Shown one piece after another: positions 44,588-54,800 of a stretch of DNA of 64,000 bases. How positions within the stretch are numbered: position 1 is the stretch's first letter; every line of letters starts with the position of its first letter. The notes below the pieces were generated by a model, which did not search any database, was not told where the DNA came from, and worked only from the letters and a program-made list of their open reading frames with translations. This DNA is from an uncultured Opitutales bacterium (GTDB lineage: Bacteria; Verrucomicrobiota; Verrucomicrobiia; Opitutales; Intestinicryptomonadaceae), in assembly GCA_900545705.1 (NCBI GenBank), contig URAK01000005.1:1-64000 (forward strand), in the 5' to 3' direction. The position numbers and the translations under genes were made by a program.

Positions 44588-45172
44588 ATGGATTCTCCGT
44601 CCGAAGACAATCGCAAATGGTACGCGGTTCAGACGCGTTCCAACATGGAAAAAAAGGCAGTCGAGTCTTTGAAGCGCCAGATAGACATCGAAGACATGGG
44701 CGAGTACATCTCCAAAGACGACATTCTCCTGCCGACTGAAACCGTATCCGAAATTAAAAATGGCAAGAAAAGGGTAAATACCCGCAATCTGTATCCCGGA
44801 TACATTTTCGTTCGCGTAAAACTTTACGACGACGATGAAAATTTTCTCGAAAAACCGTGGTACTTTGTACGCGGAATAAACGGGATAATCAATTTTATGG
44901 GCGGAGAACGCCCTGTCGCCCTCAAAAAGGACGAAATCGAAAGAATCTTTGAGCAAATTAACCAGTCCAAGGGCACCGAAAAGCCGAAAGTAAGTTTCGA
45001 AGTGGGCGAAGAGGTCAAGATAAACGACGGGCCTTTCGTGAGCCTCACGGGAAGAATCGACGAAATAGACCCCGAACGCGGAAAATTGAAAGTGAGCGTC
45101 TCGATATTTGGCAGATTCACCCCGGTGGAACTCGAATTCTGGCAGGTGACAAGGGCAGAGGATTCAAAATAA
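44588..45172 (+). CDS. nusG: Transcription termination/antitermination factor NusG
   Basis: A 194-residue protein with the NGN domain (KWYAVQTRSNMEKKA at about 10; LYPGYIFVRV at about 68) and a KOW domain (FEVGEEVKINDGPFVSLTGR, about 137-156). It binds RNA polymerase and links it to Rho and ribosomes. It lies in the normal secE-nusG-rplK order. Confidence 0.97.
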   Translation: MDSPSEDNRKWYAVQTRSNMEKKAVESLKRQIDIEDMGEYISKDDILLPTETVSEIKNGKKRVNTRNLYPGYIFVRVKLYDDDENFLEKPWYFVRGINGIINFMGGERPVALKKDEIERIFEQINQSKGTEKPKVSFEVGEEVKINDGPFVSLTGRIDEIDPERGKLKVSVSIFGRFTPVELEFWQVTRAEDSK

Positions 45173-45231
45173 TTTTACGCACAAATTAAATCGCACAGCC
45201 TCAGCGCGAAAAAATTCCACAGGAAAAGAAA

Positions 45232-45657
45232 ATGGCAAAGAAAGTAGTAAAACAAATTAAATTGCAGCTTCCCGCCGGCGCAGCCAATCCCGCGCCTCCA
45301 GTAGGTCCCGCGCTCGGCGCCGCAGGCGTGAACATCATGGGCTTCTGCAAAGAGTTCAATGCCCGCACCAAGGATCAGGCGGGAATGGTATTGCCCGTAG
45401 TCATATCAGTCTATCAGGACAAGTCCTTTACCTTTATTTTGAAGTCCCCGCCGGCCGCAGTTCTCCTCAAAAAGGCCGCCGGAATCGCGACTGCCAGCGC
45501 AAAGCCCAATGTCGACAAAGTCGGCAAGGTCACAAAAGCGCAAATTAAGGAAATTGTAAAAATCAAGGAAAAGGACCTCAACGCTGCAAAGCTCGAAGCC
45601 GCATGCAAAATCATCGAAGGCACGGCGCGCTCAATGGGCATTGAAGTCGTAGGCTAA
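45232..45657 (+). CDS. rplK: 50S ribosomal protein L11
   Basis: A 141-residue protein with the L11 N-terminal motif QLPAGAANPAPPVGPALG (about 10-27), AAGVNIMGFCKEFN and the C-terminal GTARSMGIEV. It binds 23S rRNA at the GTPase-associated centre. AGGAAAAG before the ATG is the ribosome site. Confidence 0.98.
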   Translation: MAKKVVKQIKLQLPAGAANPAPPVGPALGAAGVNIMGFCKEFNARTKDQAGMVLPVVISVYQDKSFTFILKSPPAAVLLKKAAGIATASAKPNVDKVGKVTKAQIKEIVKIKEKDLNAAKLEAACKIIEGTARSMGIEVVG

Positions 45658-45770
45658 ATTCCAGCGCCGCGCTGCGCATGTTCTGCTTGGCGCGGCTAAA
45701 AATATTTTAACGCCGCAAGGCAAATTGAAAACAACCGCACTGCATTAGCAGGAGACAAACAAAAATAGTC

Positions 45771-46457
45771 ATGGTTAAAAGAAGCAAAAGATATAAGAAG
45801 GCGGCAGAGTCGCTCGCGCAAAAGCCGGCGGCGCTCGCCGACGCGGTGGCGACTTTGCAGTCAATGCCGAAAGCGGGCTTCGACGAAACTGTCGAGCTCT
45901 CGTTTAAACTCAACGTCGACCCCAAGCAGAGCAACCAGATGGTTCGCGGCACGGTTCGCCTCCCCAACGGAAGCGGAAAAAAAGTCAGGGTAGTCGTATT
46001 CACCGACCACGCGGACTCCGCTATCGCCGCAGGCGCCGACAAAGCGGGTCTCGAAGACCTCATTAAGGAAATCGAAGGCGGCTGGATGGATTTTGACGTT
46101 GCAGTTGCCACAACTTCCGCAATGAAGGAAGTCCGCAAGCTCGCACGCATACTCGGTCCCAGAGGCTTGATGCCCAATCCGAAGAGCGGCACAGTCACAG
46201 ACGACATCGAATCCGCCATTAAAGAAGTCAAGGGCGGGCGCGTCGAATTTAAGATGGACAAAACCGCGAATCTTGCGGTGGTTGTCGGCAAGCGCAGCGT
46301 TACAAATGAAAAGCTGGTTGAAAACGCAAAAGCGGTTCTTTCGAGCGTAGCCGCAACTCGTCCCGAAATGATTAAGGGCAAGTTCATAAACTCCATAACA
46401 ATCAGCTCGACAATGAGCCCGGGCGTGAAAGTAGCGCTCAGCGAAGTCGCAGAATAA
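45771..46457 (+). CDS. rplA: 50S ribosomal protein L1
   Basis: A 228-residue protein with the L1 features ELSFKLNVDPKQSNQMVRG and GPRGLMPNPKSGTV. The AGGAG ribosome site is unusually far (about 16 bases) from the ATG at 45771. The 113-bp leader after rplK has a GC-rich inverted repeat near 45690-45715 and may be where L1 represses its own mRNA, as in other bacteria; this is inference. Confidence 0.98.
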   Translation: MVKRSKRYKKAAESLAQKPAALADAVATLQSMPKAGFDETVELSFKLNVDPKQSNQMVRGTVRLPNGSGKKVRVVVFTDHADSAIAAGADKAGLEDLIKEIEGGWMDFDVAVATTSAMKEVRKLARILGPRGLMPNPKSGTVTDDIESAIKEVKGGRVEFKMDKTANLAVVVGKRSVTNEKLVENAKAVLSSVAATRPEMIKGKFINSITISSTMSPGVKVALSEVAE

Positions 46458-46475
46458 CGGAGGGGAACACATACA

Positions 46476-46970
46476 ATGAGACCAGAAAAAAAATATCTTC
46501 TCGACGAGGCTCGCGCGACACTCAGCGCTTCCGAACATGTTTTCTTCGTAAACTTCACGGGAGTGACTGTGGCAAATGCCGCCGATTTCCGTAAAGCTCT
46601 CGCCGAAGTCGGCGCGCAATACCATATCGCCAAAAATTCAATCATTGCCCTCGCTGCCAAGGAACTGAATCTCCCCGACTTCTCGGAAGTCTTGCAGGGA
46701 CCCACTGGCATCATCAGCGGCGGCGAAGATCCGGCGTCTGTTGCAAAGGCCGTTGTAAACTTCTTTAAGGATCGCGAAAAGGCGACAATAAAGATCGGCA
46801 TTCTCGGCGAAAAGCTCATGACCAAGGCCGAAATTGAGCACCTTGGAAGTCTCCCGAGCCTTCCCGAATTGCGCGCTCAATTCCTGTCCTTGCTTTCGAC
46901 TCCTGCGAAGCAGATGGTTCGCGTGCTATTTGTTCACGCGGAAAAGCTCGAAGGCAAAGCTGCGGAATAA
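46476..46970 (+). CDS. rplJ: 50S ribosomal protein L10
   Basis: A 164-residue protein with the L10 pattern (MRPEKKYLLDEAR, FVNFTGVTVANAADFRKAL, YHIAKNSIIALAAK). It forms the stalk base that carries L12 dimers. Only 18 bp separates it from rplA, leaving no room for the usual L10 leader in front of rplJ; a structured leader is found instead before rplL. Confidence 0.97.
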   Translation: MRPEKKYLLDEARATLSASEHVFFVNFTGVTVANAADFRKALAEVGAQYHIAKNSIIALAAKELNLPDFSEVLQGPTGIISGGEDPASVAKAVVNFFKDREKATIKIGILGEKLMTKAEIEHLGSLPSLPELRAQFLSLLSTPAKQMVRVLFVHAEKLEGKAAE

Positions 46971-46976
46971 CCGCCC

Positions 46977-47001
46977 GCGGGCGCATTGCCGCCCGCTTTT
47001 T
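46977..47001 (+). terminator. Intrinsic terminator between rplJ and rplL
   Basis: Perfect 7-bp stem GCGGGCG / CGCCCGC with loop CATTGC, followed by TTTTT, 6 bp after the rplJ stop codon. It should reduce read-through into rplL. Confidence 0.75.
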
Positions 47002-47013
47002 AAAACGCATTTC

Positions 47014-47047
47014 CCGCGCTGTCCGCTTATCTGTCGCGGAGGCGCGG
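47014..47047 (+). promoter_or_regulatory. Second hairpin in the rplJ-rplL gap
   Basis: Nested stems CCGCG / CGCGG and CCGC / GCGG around TTATCTGTC. It shares the motif CTGTCCGCTT with the region after rplL (47587-47596). Confidence 0.45.
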
Positions 47048-47066
47048 CAATTAAAAACAACTAAAA

Positions 47067-47122
47067 GGACATGCTTAGGGGGATTATCCCCTTAAATATT
47101 CCCAACGGAATGCTAAGCGTCC
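47067..47122 (+). promoter_or_regulatory. Three-way-junction RNA leader of rplL
   Basis: Closing stem GGAC-(AT bulge)-GCTTAG pairs fully with CTAAGC-GTCC. Inside are two hairpins, GGGG-ATTAT-CCCC and ATTCC-CAAC-GGAAT. The ribosome site AAAGGAG begins at the base right after the closing stem (47123). This is a likely binding site for a regulatory protein such as the L10-L12 complex. Confidence 0.65.
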
Positions 47123-47138
47123 AAAGGAGAAAATCATC

Positions 47139-47516
47139 ATGGCAGACATTACAAAAGATCAGGTTATCGAATGGCTCAGCGGCCTTTCGGTTTTGGACAT
47201 TGCGGCTCTCGTAAAAGAGCTTGAAGACAAATGGGGCGTTAGCGCGGCGGCTCCTGTTGCTGTTGTAGCAGGCGGTGCGGCGGCGGCTCCCGTTGAAGAA
47301 AAGGATACATTCGACGTCATTCTCAAAGCTGTTGACGCTTCGAAGAAAATCGCGGTCATTAAGGAAGTCCGCGCAATCACTTCCCTCGGCCTTGCGGACG
47401 CGAAAGCCCTCGTTGAAGGCGCTCCCAAGCCCATCAAGGAAGGCGTTGCCAAGGCTGAAGCCGAAGAAATCGCCAAGAAGCTCAAGGACGCCGGCGCCGA
47501 AGTCGAAGTCAAATAA
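47139..47516 (+). CDS. rplL: 50S ribosomal protein L7/L12
   Basis: A 125-residue acidic protein with the L12 N-terminal dimer part (DQVIEWLSGLSVLDIAALVK), the Ala-rich hinge (AAAPVAVVAGGAAAAPVEEK) and the C-terminal domain (IAVIKEVRAITSLGLADAKA, LVEGAPKPIKEGV). It forms the flexible stalk that contacts EF-Tu and EF-G. Strong AAAGGAG ribosome site. Terminator and leader structures upstream may set its higher output. Confidence 0.98.
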   Translation: MADITKDQVIEWLSGLSVLDIAALVKELEDKWGVSAAAPVAVVAGGAAAAPVEEKDTFDVILKAVDASKKIAVIKEVRAITSLGLADAKALVEGAPKPIKEGVAKAEAEEIAKKLKDAGAEVEVK

Positions 47517-48009
47517 CCGACTTTGGATTTGCAACATTAAGTCTTTCGCGGAGAGTTCGCGGTATCCCGCAATAGGGATTCCGCGACTGTCCGCTTTTTC
47601 CGCTTAAAATTCCGAAGCGTAAAAACGGAATAAAATTTAAGTTCTTTAAAAATTTTGCGAAACGATAATACCCCAAATATTTTGAGAAAAACCTATCGCA
47701 AAAGGCCGGATTCTCTAAAAATATATTTGGACGCCGCCTGAGAATATCGGGTGAATATTGCCGAAAAAGAACGTTATTTGCAACTGCGGTATTTTCGCCG
47801 CGGGTGTGCGAATGGGTCGGGCTTGTGCGTATGCGTCATCTTAAAAAAGATTGGCGATTGCCTCCCGCAATTCGTTTACTTTTATTATCGGCGCAACTTT
47901 GCCGCAATAAAATCGGGCGCGCCGATTTCTCACACTTTCGGCAACCGGTAGCAATCCAACGTTTCGCAAAATTTTCAAAGAATCAAAACAACAAAGCATC
48001 TTCAAAAAT
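47517..48009. other. rplL-rpoB intergenic region
   Basis: About 490 bp with an early hairpin (47558-47585) and then AT-rich DNA. A weak open frame (47751-47951) has no support. No clear promoter was found, though one before rpoB is possible. Confidence 0.45.
47558..47585 (+). promoter_or_regulatory. Hairpin between rplL and rpoB (attenuator or RNase III site)
   Basis: CGCGG-T-ATCCC pairs with GGGAT-T-CCGCG around GCAATA: 10 bp with one T-T mismatch. Its place matches the attenuator and RNase III site known from the E. coli rplL-rpoB gap. Confidence 0.6.
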
Positions 48010-51000
48010 ATGTCAGAGCGAAAGAACTTTGGAAAATTGAAGGAAGTAATACCGCTTCCGAATCTTATTGAGAACCAACTCAATTCATATGTGGACTTCC
48101 TTCAAATGGACGTTCCTCCGTCAAAGCGCAGGCAGGTTGGCTTGCACGCGGTATTAAGCGAAATTTTCCCGATAGAAAGCGACGACGGAAAGCATAAGCT
48201 CGAATATGTCTCCTACGATCTCGTGGGGCCGAAGATGAGCGAAGTCGAGTGCATAAAAGAAGGCGCGACATACTCCGTTGCGCTGCATGTCACTTTCCGC
48301 CTGCGCGAAGAGGACCGCACTCAGGAAGAGCGCATTTTCATGGGCGACATAAATATGATGACTAAAAGCGGCAGCTTCATTGTAAACGGCGCCGAGCGCG
48401 TAGTCGTCAGCCAGCTGCACCGCAGCCCCGGCATCTGCTTTGAGCAGACACTCCACAGCTCCGACAAAATGCTGTACTCCTTCCGCCTAATCCCCGACCG
48501 CGGTACATGGGTCGAAATCCAGTTCGACCAAAACGACCTTCTCTATGTATATATCGACCGTCGTCGCCGCCGCCGCAAGTTCCTGATCACTACTTTGCTC
48601 AGGGCGTTTGGGCACAGCTCTGACCAGGAGATTGTAAATCTTTTCTACAAAGTTGAGGATCTCTCCGTTGAGAAGGCTCTGAAGATGGAAAACATCTCGC
48701 ACTTTGTCCTCGCCGAGCCTGTCACAGACCCCGCGAAGGGCGTAGTGCTGCTCAAACAGTACGAGACCCTAACAACCATTGCCGTACAAAAATTCAAGGC
48801 GGCAAACATTCGCGAATTTAAGGTAATCGACACTACCGTCGACGACGGCGCAATTGTCCGCGCTATTAAAAAGGACAAGACCAAGAACGAAGAAAGCGCC
48901 TTAAAATACATCTATACTCAGTTGCGCCCGGGCGAACCCGTGACGACCGAAAACGCGCGCGCTCTCTTGCGCCGCACACTGCGCGACCCCAAGCGCTACG
49001 ACCTCGGCAGAGTCGGCCGCTTTAAGATAAACCAAAAGCTCGGCCTGTCTACTCCCCTCGAAACCCGCATTCTTACGAGCGAAGACATCGTAGCCGGCAC
49101 AAAGTACCTGTGCAAATTAAAGAAGGGCGAAGGCGTTATCGACGATATTGACAACCTCGGCAGCCGCCGCGTCCGCACAGTCGGCGAACTGCTCGCCAAC
49201 CAGTGCCGCATGGGGCTTGCAAGAACCGAGAAGCTCATACGCGAGCGCATGAATGCGACCGACCAGAACAGCGACTCACTAACGCCTTCGCGCCTTGTAA
49301 ATACGAAGGTCATGACGACTGTAATCCGCGACTTCTTCGCGAGAAACCAGCTGTCGCAGTTCATGGACCAGATAAATCCGCTTTCCGAGCTTACCCACAA
49401 GCGCCGTCTTTCGGCTCTCGGCCAGGGCGGTTTGAGCCGCGAGCGCGCCGGATTTGAAGTCCGCGACGTCCACCCCTCGCACTACGGCAGAATCTGCCCG
49501 ATTGAAACTCCTGAAGGCCCGAATATCGGCCTTATCAATTCGCTTTCATGCTATGCGCGCATAAACGAATTCGGCTTCATTGAAACCCCTTACAGAAAAG
49601 TCGAAAAGGGAAAAGTCCTCGACAAGATAGATTATCTGTCCGCCGACGACGAAGAAGGCCTTACAATCGCGCAGGCCAATTCCGAAATTAAAGACGGCAA
49701 GCTCGTCGGCCGCGTCACTGCGAGAAAATTTGACGAAGTGTTTGAAGTCGATCCTTCTGAAGTCGACTACATGGACGTCAGCCCCAAGCAGCTCGTATCG
49801 GTTGCGGCAGGCATCATTCCGTTCCTCGAACACGACGACGCTAACCGCGCGCTGATGGGCTCGAACATGCAACGCCAAGGCGTGCCGCTCCTCAAAACCG
49901 AAGCTCCGCTCGTTGGAACGGGCATTGAAGGGCGCGTTGCGACGGACTCCCGCACGGTGGTGCTTTCCGAATCTGCTGGCAAGGTTGCGAGCGTCGATGC
50001 AAAGCGCATAATCGTCACTTCCGACGGCGAAATGCCGAAAAAAGTCCAGGGTAAAATCAAAAACGACCCCGACAAGGGCGTATATGTATATGAACTCCGC
50101 AAGTTTATGCGCTCCAACGCCTGTACATGCTTTACCCAAAAGCCGGTCGTCAAGCGCGGCCAGGCTGTAAAGGTCGGCACGGTTTTGGCGGACGGCGCGG
50201 CTACTGAAGACGGTGAACTCGCACTCGGCAAAAACGTTCTTGTCGCCTTCATGCCGTGGAACGGATACAACTTTGAAGACGCTATTTTGCTCTCCGAAAA
50301 ATTGATTAAAAATGACGTCTTTACGTCCATTCATATCGAAGAGTACGAAGTCACTGCCCGCGACACAAAGCTCGGGCCCGAAGAAATCACACGCGACATT
50401 CCCAATGTCGGCGACGAAGCCCTCAAAAATCTCGACCGCAACGGCGTAATCCGCGTGGGCGCCGAGGTCAAGCCGGGCGACATTCTCGTCGGTAAAATCA
50501 CACCAAAGTCGGAAACGGAACTCGCTCCGGAAGAAAAGCTGTTGCGCGCGATATTTGGCGAAAAGGCGGCGGACGTAAAGGATACGTCTCTCGTCGTCCC
50601 ATCGGGCGTCAAGGGCATAATAATGGACGTGAAAACGACCACTAAGAGCGACCGCGACAACGAAAAAATCTCCACGAGCGACATTCGCCGCCGCACGAGA
50701 AAAATAAACGAAGAGCACCGCGCCCAAACCGACAAATTGCGCGACGACCTCACCGAGGCGCTCTCCAACGTTCTCCTCGGAGAAAAAATCCCGCTCGACG
50801 TGCGCAATTCCGAAACCGGCGAAGTAATAATTCAGGCAAACAGGAAAATCACAAAAACACTCCTGCGCCGCCTAGCCGCCGTCTCAAAGAATATCGACAT
50901 CGATCCGTCTCCCGTGCGCATAAAAATTATGGAGATTGTCGACAACTACCAGCGCAGGTTCGACGAAATCGAAAAGGAGAGGGCCCGCAAGGTCGACTCC

Positions 51001-51777
51001 ATCGAAAATGGCGAAGGTTCCGAGCAGAATGTCATAAAGACTGTAAAAGTTTACATCGCAACCAAGCGCAAGATTCAGGTCGGCGACAAAATGGCGGGCC
51101 GCCACGGGAACAAGGGCATTGTCGCCCGCATCGTTCCGGAGGAGGATATGCCATATCTGCCCGACGGCACTCCCGTTGAGATCTGCCTAAACCCCATGGG
51201 CGTTCCCTCCCGAATGAACGTGGGGCAGGTTCTTGAAACGCACCTCGGCTGGGCATGCAAAAAACTTGGCATTAAGGTTGCAACCCCAATCTTCGACGGC
51301 ATAAGCGAAAAGGATATCCGCAAATACCTCAAAGATTCAGGGCTTCCGGAAAGCGGCAAGGTGCGCCTGATAGATGGTCTCACAGGCGAATATTTCGACC
51401 AAGACATCGTTGTCGGCTACATCTACATGATGAAGCTCAACCACCTCGTCGCCGACAAGATTCACGCCCGCGCGGTTGGCCCGTACAGCCTTATAACCCA
51501 GCAGCCGCTCGGCGGCAAGGCCCAATACGGCGGCCAGCGTTTCGGGGAAATGGAAGTTTGGGCTCTCGAAGCGTACGGCGCGGCTTACACGTTGCAGGAA
51601 CTGTTGACAGTGAAGTCCGACGACGTCCAGGGCAGAACCAAGATATACGAGCAGCTCGTAAAGGGCGACAGCTCCTTGCAGGCCGGAACTCCGCAGTCCT
51701 TCAATGTGTTGATGAAGGAAATGCAGGGTCTGTGCCTCAATATCAGACCCGAGAACAGCGACGCGCTAAACAAATAG
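48010..51777 (+). CDS. rpoB: DNA-directed RNA polymerase subunit beta
   Basis: A 1255-residue beta subunit. Clear landmarks are the rifampicin-pocket region (SQFMDQINPLSELTHKRRLS, about 455-475) with the normal Gln, Asp, His and Ser positions, GKITPKSETELAPEEKLLRA, MAGRHGNKGIVARI and the C-terminal QPLGGKAQYGGQRFGEMEVW. From these the enzyme should be rifampicin-sensitive, although position 518 (E. coli numbering) is Ile. Followed after 44 bp by rpoC. Confidence 0.99.
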   Translation: MSERKNFGKLKEVIPLPNLIENQLNSYVDFLQMDVPPSKRRQVGLHAVLSEIFPIESDDGKHKLEYVSYDLVGPKMSEVECIKEGATYSVALHVTFRLREEDRTQEERIFMGDINMMTKSGSFIVNGAERVVVSQLHRSPGICFEQTLHSSDKMLYSFRLIPDRGTWVEIQFDQNDLLYVYIDRRRRRRKFLITTLLRAFGHSSDQEIVNLFYKVEDLSVEKALKMENISHFVLAEPVTDPAKGVVLLKQYETLTTIAVQKFKAANIREFKVIDTTVDDGAIVRAIKKDKTKNEESALKYIYTQLRPGEPVTTENARALLRRTLRDPKRYDLGRVGRFKINQKLGLSTPLETRILTSEDIVAGTKYLCKLKKGEGVIDDIDNLGSRRVRTVGELLANQCRMGLARTEKLIRERMNATDQNSDSLTPSRLVNTKVMTTVIRDFFARNQLSQFMDQINPLSELTHKRRLSALGQGGLSRERAGFEVRDVHPSHYGRICPIETPEGPNIGLINSLSCYARINEFGFIETPYRKVEKGKVLDKIDYLSADDEEGLTIAQANSEIKDGKLVGRVTARKFDEVFEVDPSEVDYMDVSPKQLVSVAAGIIPFLEHDDANRALMGSNMQRQGVPLLKTEAPLVGTGIEGRVATDSRTVVLSESAGKVASVDAKRIIVTSDGEMPKKVQGKIKNDPDKGVYVYELRKFMRSNACTCFTQKPVVKRGQAVKVGTVLADGAATEDGELALGKNVLVAFMPWNGYNFEDAILLSEKLIKNDVFTSIHIEEYEVTARDTKLGPEEITRDIPNVGDEALKNLDRNGVIRVGAEVKPGDILVGKITPKSETELAPEEKLLRAIFGEKAADVKDTSLVVPSGVKGIIMDVKTTTKSDRDNEKISTSDIRRRTRKINEEHRAQTDKLRDDLTEALSNVLLGEKIPLDVRNSETGEVIIQANRKITKTLLRRLAAVSKNIDIDPSPVRIKIMEIVDNYQRRFDEIEKERARKVDSIENGEGSEQNVIKTVKVYIATKRKIQVGDKMAGRHGNKGIVARIVPEEDMPYLPDGTPVEICLNPMGVPSRMNVGQVLETHLGWACKKLGIKVATPIFDGISEKDIRKYLKDSGLPESGKVRLIDGLTGEYFDQDIVVGYIYMMKLNHLVADKIHARAVGPYSLITQQPLGGKAQYGGQRFGEMEVWALEAYGAAYTLQELLTVKSDDVQGRTKIYEQLVKGDSSLQAGTPQSFNVLMKEMQGLCLNIRPENSDALNK

Positions 51778-51821
51778 CGCGCGCTTTCCAAAGCCAATTT
51801 TAAAATAGGAATTTTTTTCGT

Positions 51822-54800
51822 ATGGAAGAAAACAATACCAATCAGGCAAATCAGGCTCAGGCGCGCGAAATTTTGGGTTTTGATTCGGAATCGGGTTTCG
51901 ATTGCGTTTCGATAGGGCTCGCCTCGCCCGACACTATACGTTCGTGGTCGCACGGCGAAGTCAAAAATCCAGAGACTATCAACTACCGCACTTTCAAACC
52001 CGAACCGGGCGGCCTTTTCTGCCAGAGAATTTTCGGACCTATACGCGACTACGAATGCGCATGCGGAAAATACAAGCGCATAAGGTTTAAAGACCAAGTC
52101 TGCGACCGTTGCGGCGTGGAAGTCACAACAAGCCGCGTGCGCCGCGAGAGAATGGGGCATATAGAGCTCGCAGTTCCCGTTTCGCACATTTGGTTCCTAA
52201 AAAGCATGCCGAGCCGCCTTGGCTTGATTCTCGACATGACTGCAAAGGCCCTCGAAAGCGTAATATACTACGAGCGCTACGTTGTCATCGACCCGATGAA
52301 CACCTCCTTTACATACATGCAATTCCTTACGGAGGAGGAATACCAGCGCGCGATAGACGCCGGCGACGAGTTCGTCGCAAAAATGGGCGCCGAGGCGATT
52401 AGGGATCTTCTTTGCAAAATCGACCTCGAAAAGCTCGAAGTCGAGCTTACGGAGCAAATGCAGGCCACGCGCTCAAAGCAGATTAAGAAAAAGCTTTCCA
52501 AGCGCTTGAAGCTCGTCCAGGGCTTCATTGAAAGCGGCGCGCGCCCCGAATGGATGATTCTGGAAGTTTTGCCTGTCATTCCTCCGGACCTGCGCCCGCT
52601 CGTTCCCCTCGAAGGCGGCAGATTTGCCACCTCCGACCTCAACGACCTTTACCGCCGCGTTATAAACCGCAACAACCGCCTACTTTCGCTCATGCAGATG
52701 AAGACGCCCGACGTCATCATCCACAACGAAAAGCGCATGTTGCAGGAAGCTATCGACGCTTTGTTCGACAACGGCCGCCACGGTCGCCCCGTCACTGGCG
52801 CGGGCAACCGCCCCCTCAAAAGCATTTCCGACATGCTCAAAGGCAAGCAGGGGCGCTTCCGCCAGAATCTTCTCGGCAAGCGCGTAGACTACTCCGGACG
52901 CTCTGTAATCGTCATCGGCCCGGATCTCAAATTGCACCAGTGCGGGTTGCCGAAAAAGATGGCGCTCACTTTGTTTGAGCCCTTCATTATCCGCCGCCTT
53001 AAAGAGCTTGGCTTTGTCCACACCGTGCGCAGCGCGCGCAAAATGATTGAGAAAAAATCCCCCGAAGTATGGGATATTCTCGAAGAAGTGACCCGCGGCC
53101 ACCCGGTAATGCTAAACCGCGCTCCGACCCTCCACAGACTCTCGATTCAGGCTTTTGAACCTGTTCTTATTGAGGGCGACGCAATCCGCCTGCACCCGCT
53201 AGTTTGCGCGGCGTACAATGCTGACTTCGACGGCGACCAGATGGCAGTCCACGTTCCGCTCTCTTTGGAGGCGATAATGGAAGCCAAGCTGTTGATGCTT
53301 GCGAGCAACAACATATTCTCGCCCTCGTCCGGCAAGCCGATTTTGACGCCTTCGCAGGACATCGTTTTGGGCTGCTATTACCTCACGTACGAGCCGAGCC
53401 TCAAAAAGGGTAAGGGCGAAAGAGTTCCCCTCCTTGCGACTCTCCGCGAAGTGCAGGGCGCCCACGACGAAGGTATGCTGCATTGGCACGACTGGATTGA
53501 CTATGTCAACCCCGACTACGGAAAGCAGACTATTTACGGTGATCCGACCAAAAAGATAATCCGCACGACTGTCGGCCGCGTCATATTCAACACAATATGG
53601 CCCGAGAAGATGGGATTCGTCAATTTCACGGTTCCCAAGGGCAAATTGGGCGACCTCATCTTGAACACGTTTAAGATTTGCGGCCGCTCCGAGAGCGCGC
53701 CCGTTCTCGACCGCCTCAAGGCACTCGGCTTCCGCACGGCGACTCTCGCGGGCATATCCATCGGTATTGGCGACATGGACATTCCCGCCGAAAAAGCGGG
53801 CATCATCGCCCAGGCTCGCGCGAAAATCAAGGAGGTCGAAACCGAATACCACCGCGGTACGATTACAAAGGGTGAACGCTCTAATAAAGTTATCGACATA
53901 TGGAACGTCGCGACCGACGCAATCGCAAAGAAGGCGTTTGAGAAGCTCGCGCAAGTTCCGGTAAAAACTTGCGGCAGGCAGCACATAAACCCCGTTTACT
54001 TCCTCATGGATTCCGGGGCGCGCGGCAACAAGGCGCAGGTTCGCCAGCTCTGCGGAGCCCGCGGTTTGATGGCTAAGCCAAACGGCGAAATTATTGAGCG
54101 CCCGATTTTGTCGTCCTTCCGCGAAGGATTGAGCGTGCACGAATATTTCATTTCCACGCACGGTGCCCGCAAGGGGCTCGCCGACACCGCCCTGAAAACG
54201 GCTGACGCCGGCTACATGACCAGAAAGTTGTGCGACGTTGCGATGGACGTAATCATCACCGAAGAGGACGACCACAATACAAACGGCATCTGGAAAGAGG
54301 CTATATACGACGGCGATGACGAAATAGTGTCACTCTTCGACCGCATAGTTGGCCGCTGCTCGAGCGACGACGTTCCCAATCCGACCAACCCGAGCGAAAT
54401 TATAATCCATAGCGGCGAGCTTATTACCGAGGCTATGGCAAAGAAAGTTGATGCGCTTGGAATAGAGCGCGTAAAGGTGATGAGCCCGCTCACGCACTTG
54501 AAGCGCAACTCGATTCCCGCAAAGGCGTACGGCATAGACCCCTCGACGCAGAAGCTTGTCGAGCGCGGAACGGCTGTCGGCATTATTGCGGCGCAGTCCA
54601 TTGGCGAGCCCGGCACCCAGCTTACTATGAGAACCTTCCACATCGGCGGTGTTGCCCAGTCCGTAAAAGCTCCTGAAATAACTGTCCGCAACGACGGCGT
54701 GGTTGCGTACCGCGACCTGCGCACAGTCGAGCTTTCGCATCTCGACCCGACAAGCGGCAAGGAAATCAAGGGTTATGTAGTGCTCAATAAGACTGGCCAC

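Noticed and set aside
45707..46825. 372-codon open frame antisense to rplA/rplJ
   Set aside because: Sense strand carries two certain ribosomal protein genes.
47751..47951. 66-residue frame in the rplL-rpoB gap
   Set aside because: GTG start without ribosome site, unusual composition, no family.
49546..50727. 393-codon open frame antisense to rpoB
   Set aside because: Shadow of a highly biased coding sequence; low-complexity translation.
53199..54275. 358-codon open frame antisense to rpoC
   Set aside because: Same reason; rpoC is intact and certain.
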